Assembly (NCBI GenBank): GCA_017354895.1
Contig: CP071497.1
Coordinates: 3,658,001 to 3,722,000 of the forward strand
Direction: 5' to 3'
DNA from: Podospora comata
Taxonomy: Eukaryota; Ascomycota; Sordariomycetes; Sordariales; Podosporaceae
Length of the DNA: 64,000 nucleotides
Shown here in pieces: positions 32,836-43,453 of the stretch. The translations under genes were made by a program, and so were the position numbers. Position 1 is the stretch's first letter. Every line of letters starts with the position of its first letter. The notes beneath the pieces were generated by a model that was given only the letters and a program-made list of their open reading frames with translations, searched no databases and had not been told where the DNA came from.

Positions 32836-35800
32836 TTACCTCTTGCTGCTCTTCTCCTTCTTGGGCTTCTTCGCCTTGGAGTGTCCCTTCTCCTCACCAC
32901 CATCCTCAACAGCCTTGCGTTTTGTCTTGGTCTTGACGCTCACCGTCGTCCCTGACTTGCCGCTCTTGGCCGCCTTGAGCACCTGTTTCTCGGCATCCTT
33001 CCAGACTGTCTCGTCGTCTTCAATCTCATACCTTATGACAAGCATATTAGCAAACTGCAACCACCGACCGTTCGTTGGAAAATAAAACTCACTGATCCAA
33101 AGGCAAAGAATCAATCATCTCCCTCTGCCTCTTCCTCAGCTCCGCAGCAGCCTCGTCCCCCGCCTCCTCCAACTCATCCTCCAAGCTTGTCTCCAACGGC
33201 ACAAACTTGTTGTCCACCACCTCATCATCATGCACACCCGAAGCATTCTCCCTGCTCACCCCGAGCCTGCCCTGATCCGGCATCTCAGCCTCAATCGCGC
33301 CCGACACCACCGAGCTCAAATGCGACACAATCTTCCTCATAATCTTGATGAAGATCGCCAGCAGCTGACTCGCCGGCAGGTTCAACTCATCCGCCACCAC
33401 ATCCACCTCCTTCCTCTGCAAACCAACCGCCAGCAAAATCGCCTGCTGCAGCCCACTGAGCTTGACATCCTTCAACTTGCCGTTGAAGAACAAGTGGGCG
33501 ATAGTAGGGACAAGATCCAGCACAACGTGGTAATCAAGCAACCCGTTCGAATACGACTCCAACCTCTTGTGGTCAAAAGGAGTGAGCACGTTGTCCAGCT
33601 CGGCCTTGCTCAACTCCCCAGCCTTGGCTGACGGGTCCAACTCGGCACCCGCATGCGCGCTCTCCTCAATCGTCAACGCCAAGATGGAGGGGAACTCCCT
33701 AAACCTGTAACTCAACAGCGACAAAAACCTCTTGTGGAAGTCATTCGCAAAAGCCCCCAGCCAAGTCGAGTCATTGCTGTCCTGCAACGGCCTGAGCATG
33801 ACACACGTGTGCTCACCCGTCAAGTCATTCGCCGTTTGCCTCAGGTAAACCGGAGCAAACTGTGACCTCTTCCAGAACTTGTGCAGCGGCTGCGTCAAAC
33901 CGTAGCTCACACCGACATAGTCCAGTTTTTCCGGTCTCCTCTCTGCCAGTTTGGCAAACAGGGGAGGGAGCTCAGACATGTCTCTGACTTTGATGTCATC
34001 GAACAGACTGCCTCTCTCCAGCTCGGCACGCGTGACTCTTGGGGCGGCTTGGGCCATGGCCACATCGTCATCCTCGGACAGGTTGGCGAACTTGCCCTCA
34101 TAGTAGCTGACCAACAACTCCAAAGCCTTGGAGCCATAGCCCATGGAGACGTAGTCGGGATTGGTGGCGATACGGACAACGCGGGCGCCGGAGAGAGAGG
34201 CGAACTCGTCATCTTGGAATTGTTGGGAGACCAGCCAGGGGATCAAATCACCGGCTGGCTGTGACCCTCTGGCCAAGCTGTTGAGGATGCTCTGTCTGCT
34301 GATTTTACCTTCCAGAGACACCTGGATGACGCACAGTGGTTCTGGCAGTCTCCCTTCCGAGATGGGTCCGGTAAGCACGAAAAGCTCGTGGGCGGGCGCA
34401 TCAGACATGAGCTGAAGATCATTGGGTGAGTTCTTGTAGTGGGAAGCGACATAGAGCGCGACCATTTGCTGAAGGAAACGCTCTGAGACTGGGTGAAAAG
34501 AGAAGAGTGTGTCGCGATTGACGTGGAGGAGCTCGCACTGAGAAGGGTCGGGGCAGCCCTGGGTGCTGAGTTTTGACCGGGGGAGTGTCGCATCGAGGCA
34601 GAGAAGGGTGTTGAGCCACCTTTCCACGCTGTCGCCCTGGGCGTAACGGATGGGTTCGGAGAGGGTGATCTCCTTGAGGGAGCGACCGCCAATACCGGCA
34701 GTTTCCTTGGCAGTCTTTCCGCTTGCTCTGTCTACCTCGGCAGTGCCAGATCCATTCGGGTTGCCACCAGTCATGGACTGTTCTCTGAGCTGCTTGATCA
34801 GCTTGAGCGAAAGCGACCGACCGGTACCTTCGTAACCGCTGACTGTCGAGGCCATGAAAACCAGGTAGGGGCCCATGAGCTTCTTGACAAGGGGAAGAGG
34901 AATAGCAGCCGCCTCATCGATAACCACCAGCTCGGCCTGTCCGAGAACGTGCGCATCCTGAGGGCGGAAGTATTGAATGGTTTGACGGTGATTTCTGTGA
35001 ATGTTGACCCTGACAATCGCCTTGTTGAAATCTGGGTTCGTCGACTGGATGATCGAGTAATCGGCGTGGTCCTTGTAATCAAGCGCGTCGAATCCCTTGA
35101 ACACAAACTCAAACAGTGTCTTCAAGTTTTCTGGTGATGGCGAAGTGATAAAGATATTGCTGTATCCATAGGCCACGGCCGCCGCAATTGCAACGCCCAT
35201 CGCCGCAGACTTTCCGCGACCACGCGCAGCCGTCAGCGTGACCGTGTTCCTGAGCGTCTTTTCCGCAATCGCATCGACGAACGTCAACAGGGCCTTCGCT
35301 TGGTCTGTCGTCTTCGCAAGCTTCACAAGCGACCCGATCGGCTGTGTATCCTGCAACGAATCCTTGATCTTCTCCAGCTCCAACTTCGTCTTGCTCAATG
35401 GCTCGTCCTCCTCCGGCGGTGGCAGCGCCTTCACCCCCTTTCCTCCGGAAATTGGCAACACGTTCAACTCGTCATCGATGACCAGGCACGAATCGCAGCT
35501 CCCGAGCGAAAGGATAAACCTCTCGTTAAACCTCGCCACAACATCATCGTGCGCCTCGGTCCTGTACCTCGAGTGGACATCCATAGACATGGTGTAGAGC
35601 TGCTTCAGGGAGTTCATCCCCTTGAGCAGCAAAACAACCAGACCACCACCCTCGACCGTCTCGATCGTCCTGGCGAGAATATTCGGCGTCATGGCCTCGA
35701 AGTCTTGGAGGATCAACATGCCGTAGGTGTTGCCGAGGATCTTCTCGGTCTCCTTGTAGTAGACATATCGGATATCGTTGAGAGAGATGAACAGCTCGAA

Positions 35801-36155
35801 TGGGTCCTCGGAGTTGGCCTCTCTTATCCCGCGCTTGATTTCCTTCTTGATCTTGTTCTCTCGCTTCTTTCGGTGGGAGGTGAAGCCGAGGAGCTTGTTC
35901 TTGTAGGCCCAGAGCACCTGCTTGTTGTGCCTCACCTCCATGCTGGACATGATGTAGTAGAGGTGGACGATGGCATCTTTGGCGTGGTCGCCGACGACGA
36001 CGAAGAAGGAGCGCTTCTTCTCTTGGAGGCCATTGCGGATCAGTGTTGGGATTCGGGAGTCTCTGTGAGGCAGAAATGTCAATTAATACTGGTCGAGATG
36101 AGCGATGTAGGCCACGAGAATGTAAGAGAACATACACTACTTTTTGGGTCGTCAT
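32836..36155 (-). CDS. RNA cytidine acetyltransferase, NAT10/Kre33 family
   Basis: Exons 36136-36155 (20 nt), 33093-36062 and 32836-33031 give 1061 residues. Introns are GT-AG, 73 and 61 bp. The 20-nt first exon encodes MTTQKV plus two bases, joining into VVDSRIPTLIRNGLQEKKRS, the conserved family start. In order come the N-terminal DUF1726/TmcA part, a Walker-A ATPase motif (AARGRGKSAAMG, near residue 289), a DEAA-type motif (LVVIDEAAAIPLPLV), the GNAT domain (IATNPDYVSMGYGSKALELL, near 650) and a C-terminal tRNA-binding region. A Lys-rich tail from the last exon (KTKTKRKAVE...KKPKKEK) looks like a nucleolar localisation signal. The enzyme makes N4-acetylcytidine in 18S rRNA and, with adaptors, in serine and leucine tRNAs, and it is needed for small-subunit processing in the nucleolus. 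Size and motifs are complete. Confidence 0.96.
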
Positions 36156-37023
36156 TGTCGCGGCTTTCTTCTTTGCGAATTGGGCCTTGGACAAATTTGG
36201 AGAGGGACCCAAGTTTGCGACAAGCTGCAGGTGCTGGGAGCTCTCAATTATTTTTCGTTCTGCCCGGCGGTGAGTCGCCAAGAAGTCTTATCGGCTTATC
36301 AACCATGGGGGCTCCACAGCGAGCTGCACTAGCGCGGTTCATCAATTGACTTCGCGATTTCCTAATTGGGACGGCGAGGTCAGTGATGACTGACTCTTGA
36401 GTTGTGCTTGGGAGGTGTGATTGCCAGGACCTGGGAGAGAGTTGCTTGAGCGAGAGAATTATATTGGATTAAGGCGGATAAGTGTAATGACAGGTAAATA
36501 TTCAGGATATTCCATTTTCTCCCTTTTCTGTACCACGCTGCTACCGCGCTGCTGTTGCCCTATTGCCGGACACACATCGCACCCGGTGCAACGAGCCGTG
36601 GCCTGGGGGCAAGCTTCTGTGGACGCGCCACAGGGTGTTTTAGCACCGTCTCCTGCTTCCACTCTGCAACAAGTAGCCATCGGTGCTCCAAGTGGTGTCA
36701 AGTTAGCATAGCAGTCTGAAGCGTTCGTTCCTGGAACCGAGCACATCTACCCCCTTGGTCGTAGCACACAAGTCTCGATCTGATTGCTGGTCTTGTTCAC
36801 AAAATAATAGGGTAGCTTAAGTGCCTGGCTTCCCAACGGCATACTCCAACAAAACCCGCAATCAGATTCAGAATCAGGCATCTAACGTTCAAGGTGGCTG
36901 GTGTGCCTATAGGGGCCCCCGTGCGGCGGTCAGGCTGAAGGTCTCGGTTCAAGTCCGAGATTGGGCACCACCTTTTTGTTTTCAATTTCTGGTTTTCCAA
37001 CATCAACTCCGTAACCAGCCTTG
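36156..37023. other. Intergenic region upstream of the RNA acetyltransferase gene
   Basis: This is the 5' side of the NAT10/Kre33 gene and the 3' side of the ICT1-type gene. It contains the tRNA-like element at 36887-36977 described separately. Other short ORFs (for example 36459-36746) lack features. Confidence 0.45.
36887..36977 (+). ncRNA. tRNA-like Pol III element or tRNA pseudogene
   Basis: A perfect T-arm is present: stem CTCGG (36943-36947), loop TTCAAGT, stem CCGAG (36955-36959). It includes a B-box match GGTTCAAGTCC at 36946-36956. The next seven bases, ATTGGGC, plus A look like an acceptor 3' strand, and five Ts at 36973-36977 form a Pol III terminator. GTTCAAG at 36887-36893 can pair with that acceptor strand at six of seven positions with two G-T pairs, and GGC...GCC could be a short D stem. 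I could not fit a normal anticodon arm with a seven-base loop between them, so the amino-acid identity is unknown. It is either a decayed tRNA, an unusual intron-bearing tRNA or another Pol III transcript. Confidence 0.35.
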
Positions 37024-37711
37024 TCATTCTGAAGCCCCCTTCCGGTAGGCCTTTTTGGAAGAATGGTGCTTTTTGGTTTTTATCCTGGTCTCTGTGGCGC
37101 TCTTCTTCCTGTCACGGGATCAGTATCTAGGTATCAAAGACTGGGAGATGGATACTACACACAGTGCTTCATATTTGGCAGCTTTTTCTGGTCGTGTTGC
37201 GTTTGGCACGGTGGCTTCATACAGCTGCTGGAGCTCGTCAAACAGCTTCTGTCGGTTTTCTTCCGAGTTGGCAGTGCGGCTTCTCTGGGTCTGGGCCTGG
37301 AAAACCAGAGAGTCACTCCGCTTGGAAAAGTATTTGGATTCCCTAACACCAGCATGTAGCAGTTTGGGGAGTCTGGATAGTAGCTGTGGAACAGGCCATG
37401 TGGTTGTTGCTTTTGTTTCCGTCCTGCCCAGACAGTCAACAAGCTGAGGCTCGACACACCGGTGGCAGATGCACAAACTTATTCACGTGTTGGCCGCCAG
37501 GACCGGATGAGCGGGCAAACGATGTGTTGCCTTCTGGAAGACTGTCAATCTTGAATGACTGGTGCCATCTCCGGGCTTCACTAAGCTGCTCTTCGTCAAA
37601 AGATGCGTCGAAAGCCTGGTGTCTAATGAATCGCGGAAATGGTGGTACTGACACCCAGCGACTTCCTGAAAACAGGAGGTTTAATGGCTGAGGTCTACGA
37701 AGCAGCGACAT
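37024..37711 (-). CDS. Mitochondrial class-I release factor-like peptidyl-tRNA hydrolase (ICT1/Pth4 type)
   Basis: Exons 37479-37711, 37163-37423 and 37024-37108 give 192 residues. Introns are GT-AG, 55 and 54 bp. The N-terminus (MSLLRRPQPLNLLFSGSRWV) is a likely presequence. The RF-1 domain carries the catalytic GGQ motif in ARSSGPGGQHVNKTETKATT, split by intron 1 right after the asparagine codon. The C-terminus is Lys/Arg-rich (KKHHSSKKAYRKG), as in ICT1-type proteins, where this tail binds the ribosome A site. There is no stop-codon recognition domain, which separates it from canonical mitochondrial RF1. The family rescues stalled mitoribosomes by cleaving peptidyl-tRNA. It is divergent from the NAB3-type gene with 597 bp between start codons. 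Confidence 0.9.
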
Positions 37712-38308
37712 TCTTTGATGGATGCTGTTGTTATTGATTGAGGAATGCAAACAATGGAAGACAATCCATTCATTGGTCGTTGTTGTGCTGAAGAACCCCA
37801 CTCCCACTTCAACCCTGAACGACAGGTCACGCCAAGCAACCCTAAGCTCGGGTGGGGGCTTTTGATCGAGAATTTTCTTCCTTATGTTTTATCTCCTCTC
37901 AGCCTTGCGCTTGCAACTGCCCCAGGCTCCTCCATCATCGAAAGTGACTGCGAGCTTGTGACGGGTCCCCAGTCGGCGTTCTTTTTGCAAACCTTCATCC
38001 GCCACCACCAAAAAATATCACAAAACCAGAACCAGTCGCTTTCTCCCCTCTCTCACTCTGTGCATCCAGTCAGTCATCATCCATCCATCGCCAGACAAGA
38101 TCCATCGCCAAAATCCCCCGTCTACAGTCCACACAACAAAACTTTAAAGTCCACCCACGTCTCTTCTTCCAACCCAAGCCTTCCCCGTTCCTTCTTACCT
38201 CCACCTCTCACGTCTCTGCGCCAAACTTATTCGGCTTTTTCTCTTTCTTTTTCTGATCTCTCTGGTCCCACGTCCGCATCCCGCATCCCGCATCCCGCAT
38301 CCCCCTTG
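37712..38308. promoter_or_regulatory. Divergent region between ICT1-type and NAB3-type genes
   Basis: This about 600 bp region has long C/T-rich stretches on the plus strand resembling a 5' leader. The NAB3 frame is open through the whole region and includes an ATG at 37745, but the sequence looks like leader and the domain architecture does not need it. A 7-bp tandem repeat sits immediately before the chosen ATG. Confidence 0.45.
38275..38302 (+). repeat. Tandem CGCATCC x4 just upstream of the NAB3 start
   Basis: Four perfect copies of a heptamer end seven bases before the ATG at 38309. If transcribed, they lie at the end of the 5' leader; if the upstream ATG is used, they would encode Arg/Ile/Pro/His/Ala words. 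Confidence 0.9.
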
Positions 38309-40872
38309 ATGTCGGAACAGTCGCCCGAAATTGTGGCCGCCGCCAGTCTGAGTCCCCTCTCGCCCAAGCCCATCTCTGTCCAGATCCAGAGCAATTCTGT
38401 GGTGCCCATGCTCCAGGACCAAGCAGCTACCACTGACACAGCCATGTCCGGCATCATCGTGGATCCCGGTCTAGAGACTTCGGATGTCCCTGCGCCAGTC
38501 TCCGATACTATCGTAGTGGCCGGTGACTCGTCAGACTTCCACGATGATAGCGACGGCAGCATTGACTACGGTGAAGAGGACGAGGCCGCCGAGAAACCCT
38601 CTGCCACCTCTGACGGTGCTGCCGATGCTCTTCCCGACAATGATGAGTATGCAAGAAGCTTTGATTCGCCTGTCGACCCCCAGAGCTCGAGTAGTGAGGC
38701 TGGCGCTGGCGAGCCTCAGCCTGATGTATCAGAGGAGGTTGCCGCTTCCAATTCCATGAATGACCAAGTCACATCTGCACCTGCTCAAGCTCCAGCTCCA
38801 GCTGTCATTGCCCACCATGAAGATCGCCTTCCTCCACCCGCATCGTCGACAGCAACCCAGCCTAATGTCAACAGCTGGCCAACGCTCACATCCATTGAGA
38901 ATGAGCCACCTTCCCAGTCCAGCGGCCCCGAAACTTCCAGTCCATCAGACGCACCGACGTCCACCCCCAACAACAAGTCCGCTGCTGCATCTGCTGAGGC
39001 CGCTGACATCCAAAAGCTGGTAGACGACATCACTGCTCGAGCCACTGCTACTGCCACGTCTGCAGATACCCCAACATCCGTATCCGCCCCTTTGATTTCA
39101 GGCCCCCTTCCCCCATCACTGCCCCCCAAGCCATTATTATCGGCTCAACCACATGCCTATCAGCCACGTGGTCCCAATCCCACGCACAACCACAACCACC
39201 CGTTAGGACCTTATAGACATTCGCTTGACTCCATGGAGCCACCAGCCTCGGCTCCTGGAGCGGCTGGCGCGGGTTACGCAGCCTCCTTCTCCAACCATGC
39301 CTGGGATACCTTCGTGAACGACGAGAGGACGTATACCTCGGAACAAAACTGGGATAGGTTCCCCGAAGGCGCCCGTATCTTTGTCGGTATGTTAGCCCCG
39401 ATGTTGCTGGTGTCCATAGGCCGACTGACAAATGTGTATAGGCAATCTCTCCAGTGATCGGGTATCAAAGAAGGAGGTGTTCGCCGTGTTCAGCAAGTAC
39501 GGCAGACTAGCGCAGATTTCCATGAAGAGCGCCTATGGTTTTGTGCAGTACCACAACGTTTCTGAAGCCCAGGCCGCACTGGAGGCATGTCAGGACATGG
39601 AGCTTGGTGGCCGCCGTATTCGTGAGTGTGCCCTTGTCTCCACGAAAAACAAGCTCTTAACTAACCTGTTACACAGACCTCGAAATATCCCGTCGTCAAA
39701 AGAAAAAGGGTGGAGATGACAGAGGGCACTCGCCAGATCGACGTAGTGGTCCTCGTGGCATGACAAATGACAGGCTCGACTTGAACAACCAGCCGAGAGA
39801 CCCTGGTTGGAAGAGAACCAATGACCACCGCCGCTCCGCCTCGCCCCGCCGAGACGACCCTCGCGGCTTCTATGCTCGAGATCGCGACAACGGTCTAATG
39901 TCACACGACCGTCGCCGGTCCCGGTCGCCCCGGCGCAGCCGTTTTGGCAGTGAATCCTACAGACGAAGAAGTCCCAGTCCACATCGCCGCACCTCCTCGG
40001 ATGTAGACCGCCTCGACATCCCTCGCCGCTACGGCAATGATGTTCCAGACGTCCAGATCCTCCTCCTCCAAGATCTGGACCGGCCCTTTGTTGACTGGGT
40101 ACAGAACGCTCTCCATGCCCATGGCCTCAAGACAGCCGTGATGCATCTCAACCCTCGCTTTCCCCGCAATACAATCGTGCAGCGCCAGGTGCTCGAAGGT
40201 GTTCATGCCATTATTGACCTAGACCAGAAATCCCGTGACTCGGGATTGATATCACTGCAACTGTTCATCCGCAACACAGGCAAGGGGAGCGATATCCGGT
40301 TTGAGAATTACAACTCGCTGAACCCGGAACTGGCGGGTGGGCTGGTCATGAGGGAGAAGACGAGAGTCGTGCATGCTCCTCCACCACCTCCACCGCCCCA
40401 TGTCGCGGCATATCCTCCAACTTACCAGCCTCCTCCTGTTGCTGCTCCCACTGCTCCTTATCAGAGTCCCATTGTTCCACCGCCTGCCACCGGATATCAG
40501 AGCTATCCTCCAGCGTCATCCATTCCACAAGCTGCTCCTGCTCCTCCTGCTACGCCTATTGATAATGATTATTTGAGGTCTCTGTTGACCGGTCTCCAAA
40601 CCCAGCAGCAGTCGCAACAGCAGACTGCTGCTGCCAGGGCACCTGCTCCACAGATTGATATCAATGCGTTGCTTGGGTCTTTGCAGGGTGGTGTACCGCA
40701 GCAAGCACCACCGCAACAGTATGGGGTGCCACAACCACCACAATTCCAGGGAGCAGCAGGGTACTACGGCGGTGGGCAGAATGCGGCTGCACCGACGCCG
40801 GTGGCATTGGGGAACAATGCGCATATTCAGAACATTATGGAGAATCTCAAGAGGGCTTCGGGGAGTAAGTAG
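38309..40872 (+). CDS. NAB3-type RNA-binding protein (RRM) of transcription termination
   Basis: Exons 38309-39386, 39442-39621 and 39677-40872 give 817 residues. Introns are GT-AG, 55 bp each. The N-terminal 350 residues are acidic and Ser/Pro/Ala-rich. One RRM spans about residues 355-425 with RNP2 (RIFVGNL) and RNP1 (YGFVQY). An RS-like basic segment (RRRSRSPRRSRFGSESYRRR) follows. Then comes an anticodon-binding-like fold (PDVQILLLQDLDRPFVDWVQ) and a Pro/Gln-rich C-terminus with a short helical tail. This order is that of fungal Nab3, which with Nrd1 and Sen1 ends non-coding transcripts in yeast; in filamentous fungi the partner set is less clear. The start chosen is the in-frame ATG after the heptamer repeat, but an open frame reaches back to an ATG at 37745. 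Confidence 0.85.
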
Positions 40873-41527
40873 GGTGGCGTTGCTGCGAGGGGGGGGTGGG
40901 CTCGAACTCTGTTGATGATGGGTATACTATAGCGATCAGCGTAATGAATACAATTTTAAGACAACATGAGTACCAATGCTGCATTCTCCCTGCTACAAAC
41001 GCCCAGAACCGCCCTGCTTGTCCCGCCTCAAAAGATAATCAATAGGCATTTAAAGATAGTCGATCTGCTTTGAAACATTGACTATCTTCAAAGGCATGTT
41101 AACTATGTTTTGGAGCCTATAAACTATTTCTCAAGGCCTGATATTTATCTTTTAAGGGCCTATTATCTATCTTTTAAAGGGCCTATTAACTATCTTTTAA
41201 AGGGCCTATTAACTATCTGTTAAGGGCCTATCATCTATCTTTTAAGGGCCTATTCACTATCTCTAAAGGCCTTTAAAGATAGGTAACAAGCCTCAAAGGA
41301 TACCTAGTTAATGCGCACTCTCGCTATCCCTTGAACCTATTCACCATCTTTAAACACCTATTCCTTTGGAACAAAAGGTATGAATTAAAGAATCACCACA
41401 CGTTATACTGATTTCTGTAGTGCTAGGTAATTATAAAGATCTAGAGCGTGGTAAGGTATCAAAATGGTTATTTTTTTTTTATGTTTAATTTCCAAAAGGC
41501 CAGACGTCCAGACATTCCGGTAATCGC
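40873..41527. other. AT-rich convergent region with a degenerate repeat array
   Basis: The sequence between two converging genes drops sharply in GC. Its central part is a degenerate tandem and inverted repeat array listed separately. No ORF was supported. Confidence 0.6.
41028..41370. repeat. Degenerate 22-24 bp tandem repeats with flanking inverted copies
   Basis: At least six to eight direct copies of a unit close to GGGCCTATTAACTATCTTTT plus AAA lie between about 41092 and 41262, with partial copies to about 41370. Inverted versions (AAAGATAATCAATAGGC and TTTAAAGATAGTC near 41030-41060, and GGCCTTTAAAGATAGG near 41268-41283) flank the direct block, so the region could fold into long imperfect hairpins. 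Units diverge from each other mostly at single bases. It resembles a decayed MITE-like or satellite element; no terminal duplication was identified. Confidence 0.7.
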
Positions 41528-43453
41528 TTAAGCACCAACAGTAACCGTCACCGTCTCCCGCACCTGCTCTGTCACTGTCTCCCTCTCCGTCACCGTGACC
41601 GTTGCCTCTTTCTCCTGCCCTCCGTTTGCCACGTCTGGGATTGTTGTTGTTGTTGTTGTTGTTGGCTCTGGAATAGGAGTGGGAGTGGTGGTGGTGGTGG
41701 TGTCCTCGATAGGAATAACCGACAATCTTGTCCTCGTCGTTGTTGTGGTTGGAACCGGCTCAGGAGTGGGAATGATGATCGGGGGAGGGGTGGCTGATGT
41801 TTGGAGGGGTTCGCTCTCGACAGGCGCGGGGAGGAAGGGCTCGACGCTTGGGAGGTTGGTTGTTGTGGGGAGGGGGATAATGGTCTCGTCGAGTTGGGGG
41901 AAGCGGGGGGTTGGGCTGAGGGTGAGGGTCATGATTATTGTTTCCGAGGTCAGGTCGATGGTGGCAGTTTTGGTGATGGCGGTTGTGAGGGGGGTTGTCT
42001 CGGTTTGGATGGGAGCTTCCCCTGTTTGGGTGACTGTCTCGATGCCGGCCGAGATTGTGATGGTTGCTGTGCTGGAGATGGGTTGTGCTGGTGACTCTGT
42101 GGGGGTAGTATCGACGTCTGTTTCGGTGACTGTTCCGACGCCGGAAGAGACTGTGATGGTTGCTGTTGCGGTGAATGTATCCGCTGGTGTGCTCGAGGCA
42201 GGTGCAGTAGTTGCGGGAGGAGTGGAAGGGGCATCGCTTGGGAGATTGGGGATCATATCCGCTGGCACAATTCCCAAGGTCTCCTGCGCCAGATCAGGAT
42301 CGACGCACCCGATGATGACGCCGTTGACGGTATTGTTCAGGGGCATGGCGAAGCAGGCTGTGCCGGAGGGGCACTCGCGCTGAAGCTCAAAGTTGTTTCC
42401 ATTCTCGGAGCACTTCACGACGTTGTGGTTGACGCAGGCGGCCTGGCCTACGTTGCAGGCGGTGGACATGGTGGTTTCTGAGAAGATGATGTTGTACTCC
42501 TGGGCCAGGGCAATGTTGTTTCTGAACTCATTGGTGGGGATGCTTGCGGTCGCGGTTGGGAGGTTGGTGATGGCGGTGGGAATGGCGGTGTTGGGCTCGC
42601 CGGTGACGGTGACGTTGGCGGTTGAGGTGGCCGGTGTTGATGCGGTTTCGGCAGGGAGAGTGCTAGTAGCACCAGTCTCTGTCGGGCTGCTTGTGAGGTC
42701 GGCGGGTTCGGTAGTAGCGGTGCTGGTGAGATCGGTACTAACAGTCCCAGTCGCGGGGACCGATGGAGTAAGAAAGGAGGAAACAATCAGCGGCGTGCTT
42801 GAAGTTGGCAACGGCTTTGATGTCTCAACGGAGGTCTCCGTCTCACTGGCGAGGCTCGTGGCGGGCGTGGATGTTTCGACTAGAGAGGTCTCGAGGGAAG
42901 CAGTCGCGGTCTCCGATGTCTCCGCTGTTGAAGTCTCGACAGTCGAAGTTTCAGCAGTAGAGGTCTCAGTCGCAAGAGTCTCGGTGGCAGTAACCTCCCC
43001 CACTGACGTCTCACCCACAGAACTCTCCACCCCCGAACTCGCAATCGAGCTGACTGTAGCCCCAGGTAAGCCCGTCACCGTCGCCTCAGCAGTAGAAGTC
43101 TCCAACCCCGCCCCGGCGCTCGTCTCCGGCACCCCAACCAACGGCAGCGTAACCTGGCTCACCAAACTCCTCGTCGTTGTAGTAGGTACAGCCTCCTCAA
43201 CCTCCGTCACCGTCGTCTCCGGCACAATCGTCGCCACAACCGTCGTCTCGATGTTCGTACGCGTCGTGATCACCGGCCCCCCAACGGTAGTATTAAACTG
43301 CCTCGCCCACTTCATCCTCCCCACCCCCTCCTCCTCCTCCACTGTCCTCCTCCCCTGATACCCATTCCCATTCGATCCCCTCCTCCACTTAAGAGGACCG
43401 GCCTCTGCAACCGACCCCAAAAGTAGCGATATTAATGTTGTTGTAAGGCGCAT
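41528..43453 (-). CDS. Secreted mucin-like Ser/Thr-rich protein with a CBM19-like chitin-binding module
   Basis: A single exon gives 641 residues. A signal peptide (MRLTTTLISLLLGSVAEAG) is followed by a short basic stretch. Long Thr/Ser/Val/Glu-rich repeats come next (many ETSTAETS and VETSTAET words, residues about 60-300), expected to be heavily O-glycosylated. A cysteine-bearing module at about residues 325-390 (STACNVGQAACVNHNVVKCS and ECPSGTACFAMPL) matches the CBM19-like chitin-binding fold. A second Thr/Pro-rich region leads to a Glu/Thr/Val-rich end (ETVTEQVRETVTVTVGA). No GPI signal is evident. A role at the cell wall or surface, binding chitin, is likely. The low-complexity parts are encoded by imperfect repeats that probably vary in length between strains. 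Confidence 0.82.
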   Translation of the reverse strand: MRLTTTLISLLLGSVAEAGPLKWRRGSNGNGYQGRRTVEEEEGVGRMKWARQFNTTVGGPVITTRTNIETTVVATIVPETTVTEVEEAVPTTTTRSLVSQVTLPLVGVPETSAGAGLETSTAEATVTGLPGATVSSIASSGVESSVGETSVGEVTATETLATETSTAETSTVETSTAETSETATASLETSLVETSTPATSLASETETSVETSKPLPTSSTPLIVSSFLTPSVPATGTVSTDLTSTATTEPADLTSSPTETGATSTLPAETASTPATSTANVTVTGEPNTAIPTAITNLPTATASIPTNEFRNNIALAQEYNIIFSETTMSTACNVGQAACVNHNVVKCSENGNNFELQRECPSGTACFAMPLNNTVNGVIIGCVDPDLAQETLGIVPADMIPNLPSDAPSTPPATTAPASSTPADTFTATATITVSSGVGTVTETDVDTTPTESPAQPISSTATITISAGIETVTQTGEAPIQTETTPLTTAITKTATIDLTSETIIMTLTLSPTPRFPQLDETIIPLPTTTNLPSVEPFLPAPVESEPLQTSATPPPIIIPTPEPVPTTTTTRTRLSVIPIEDTTTTTTPTPIPEPTTTTTTTIPDVANGGQEKEATVTVTERETVTEQVRETVTVTVGA

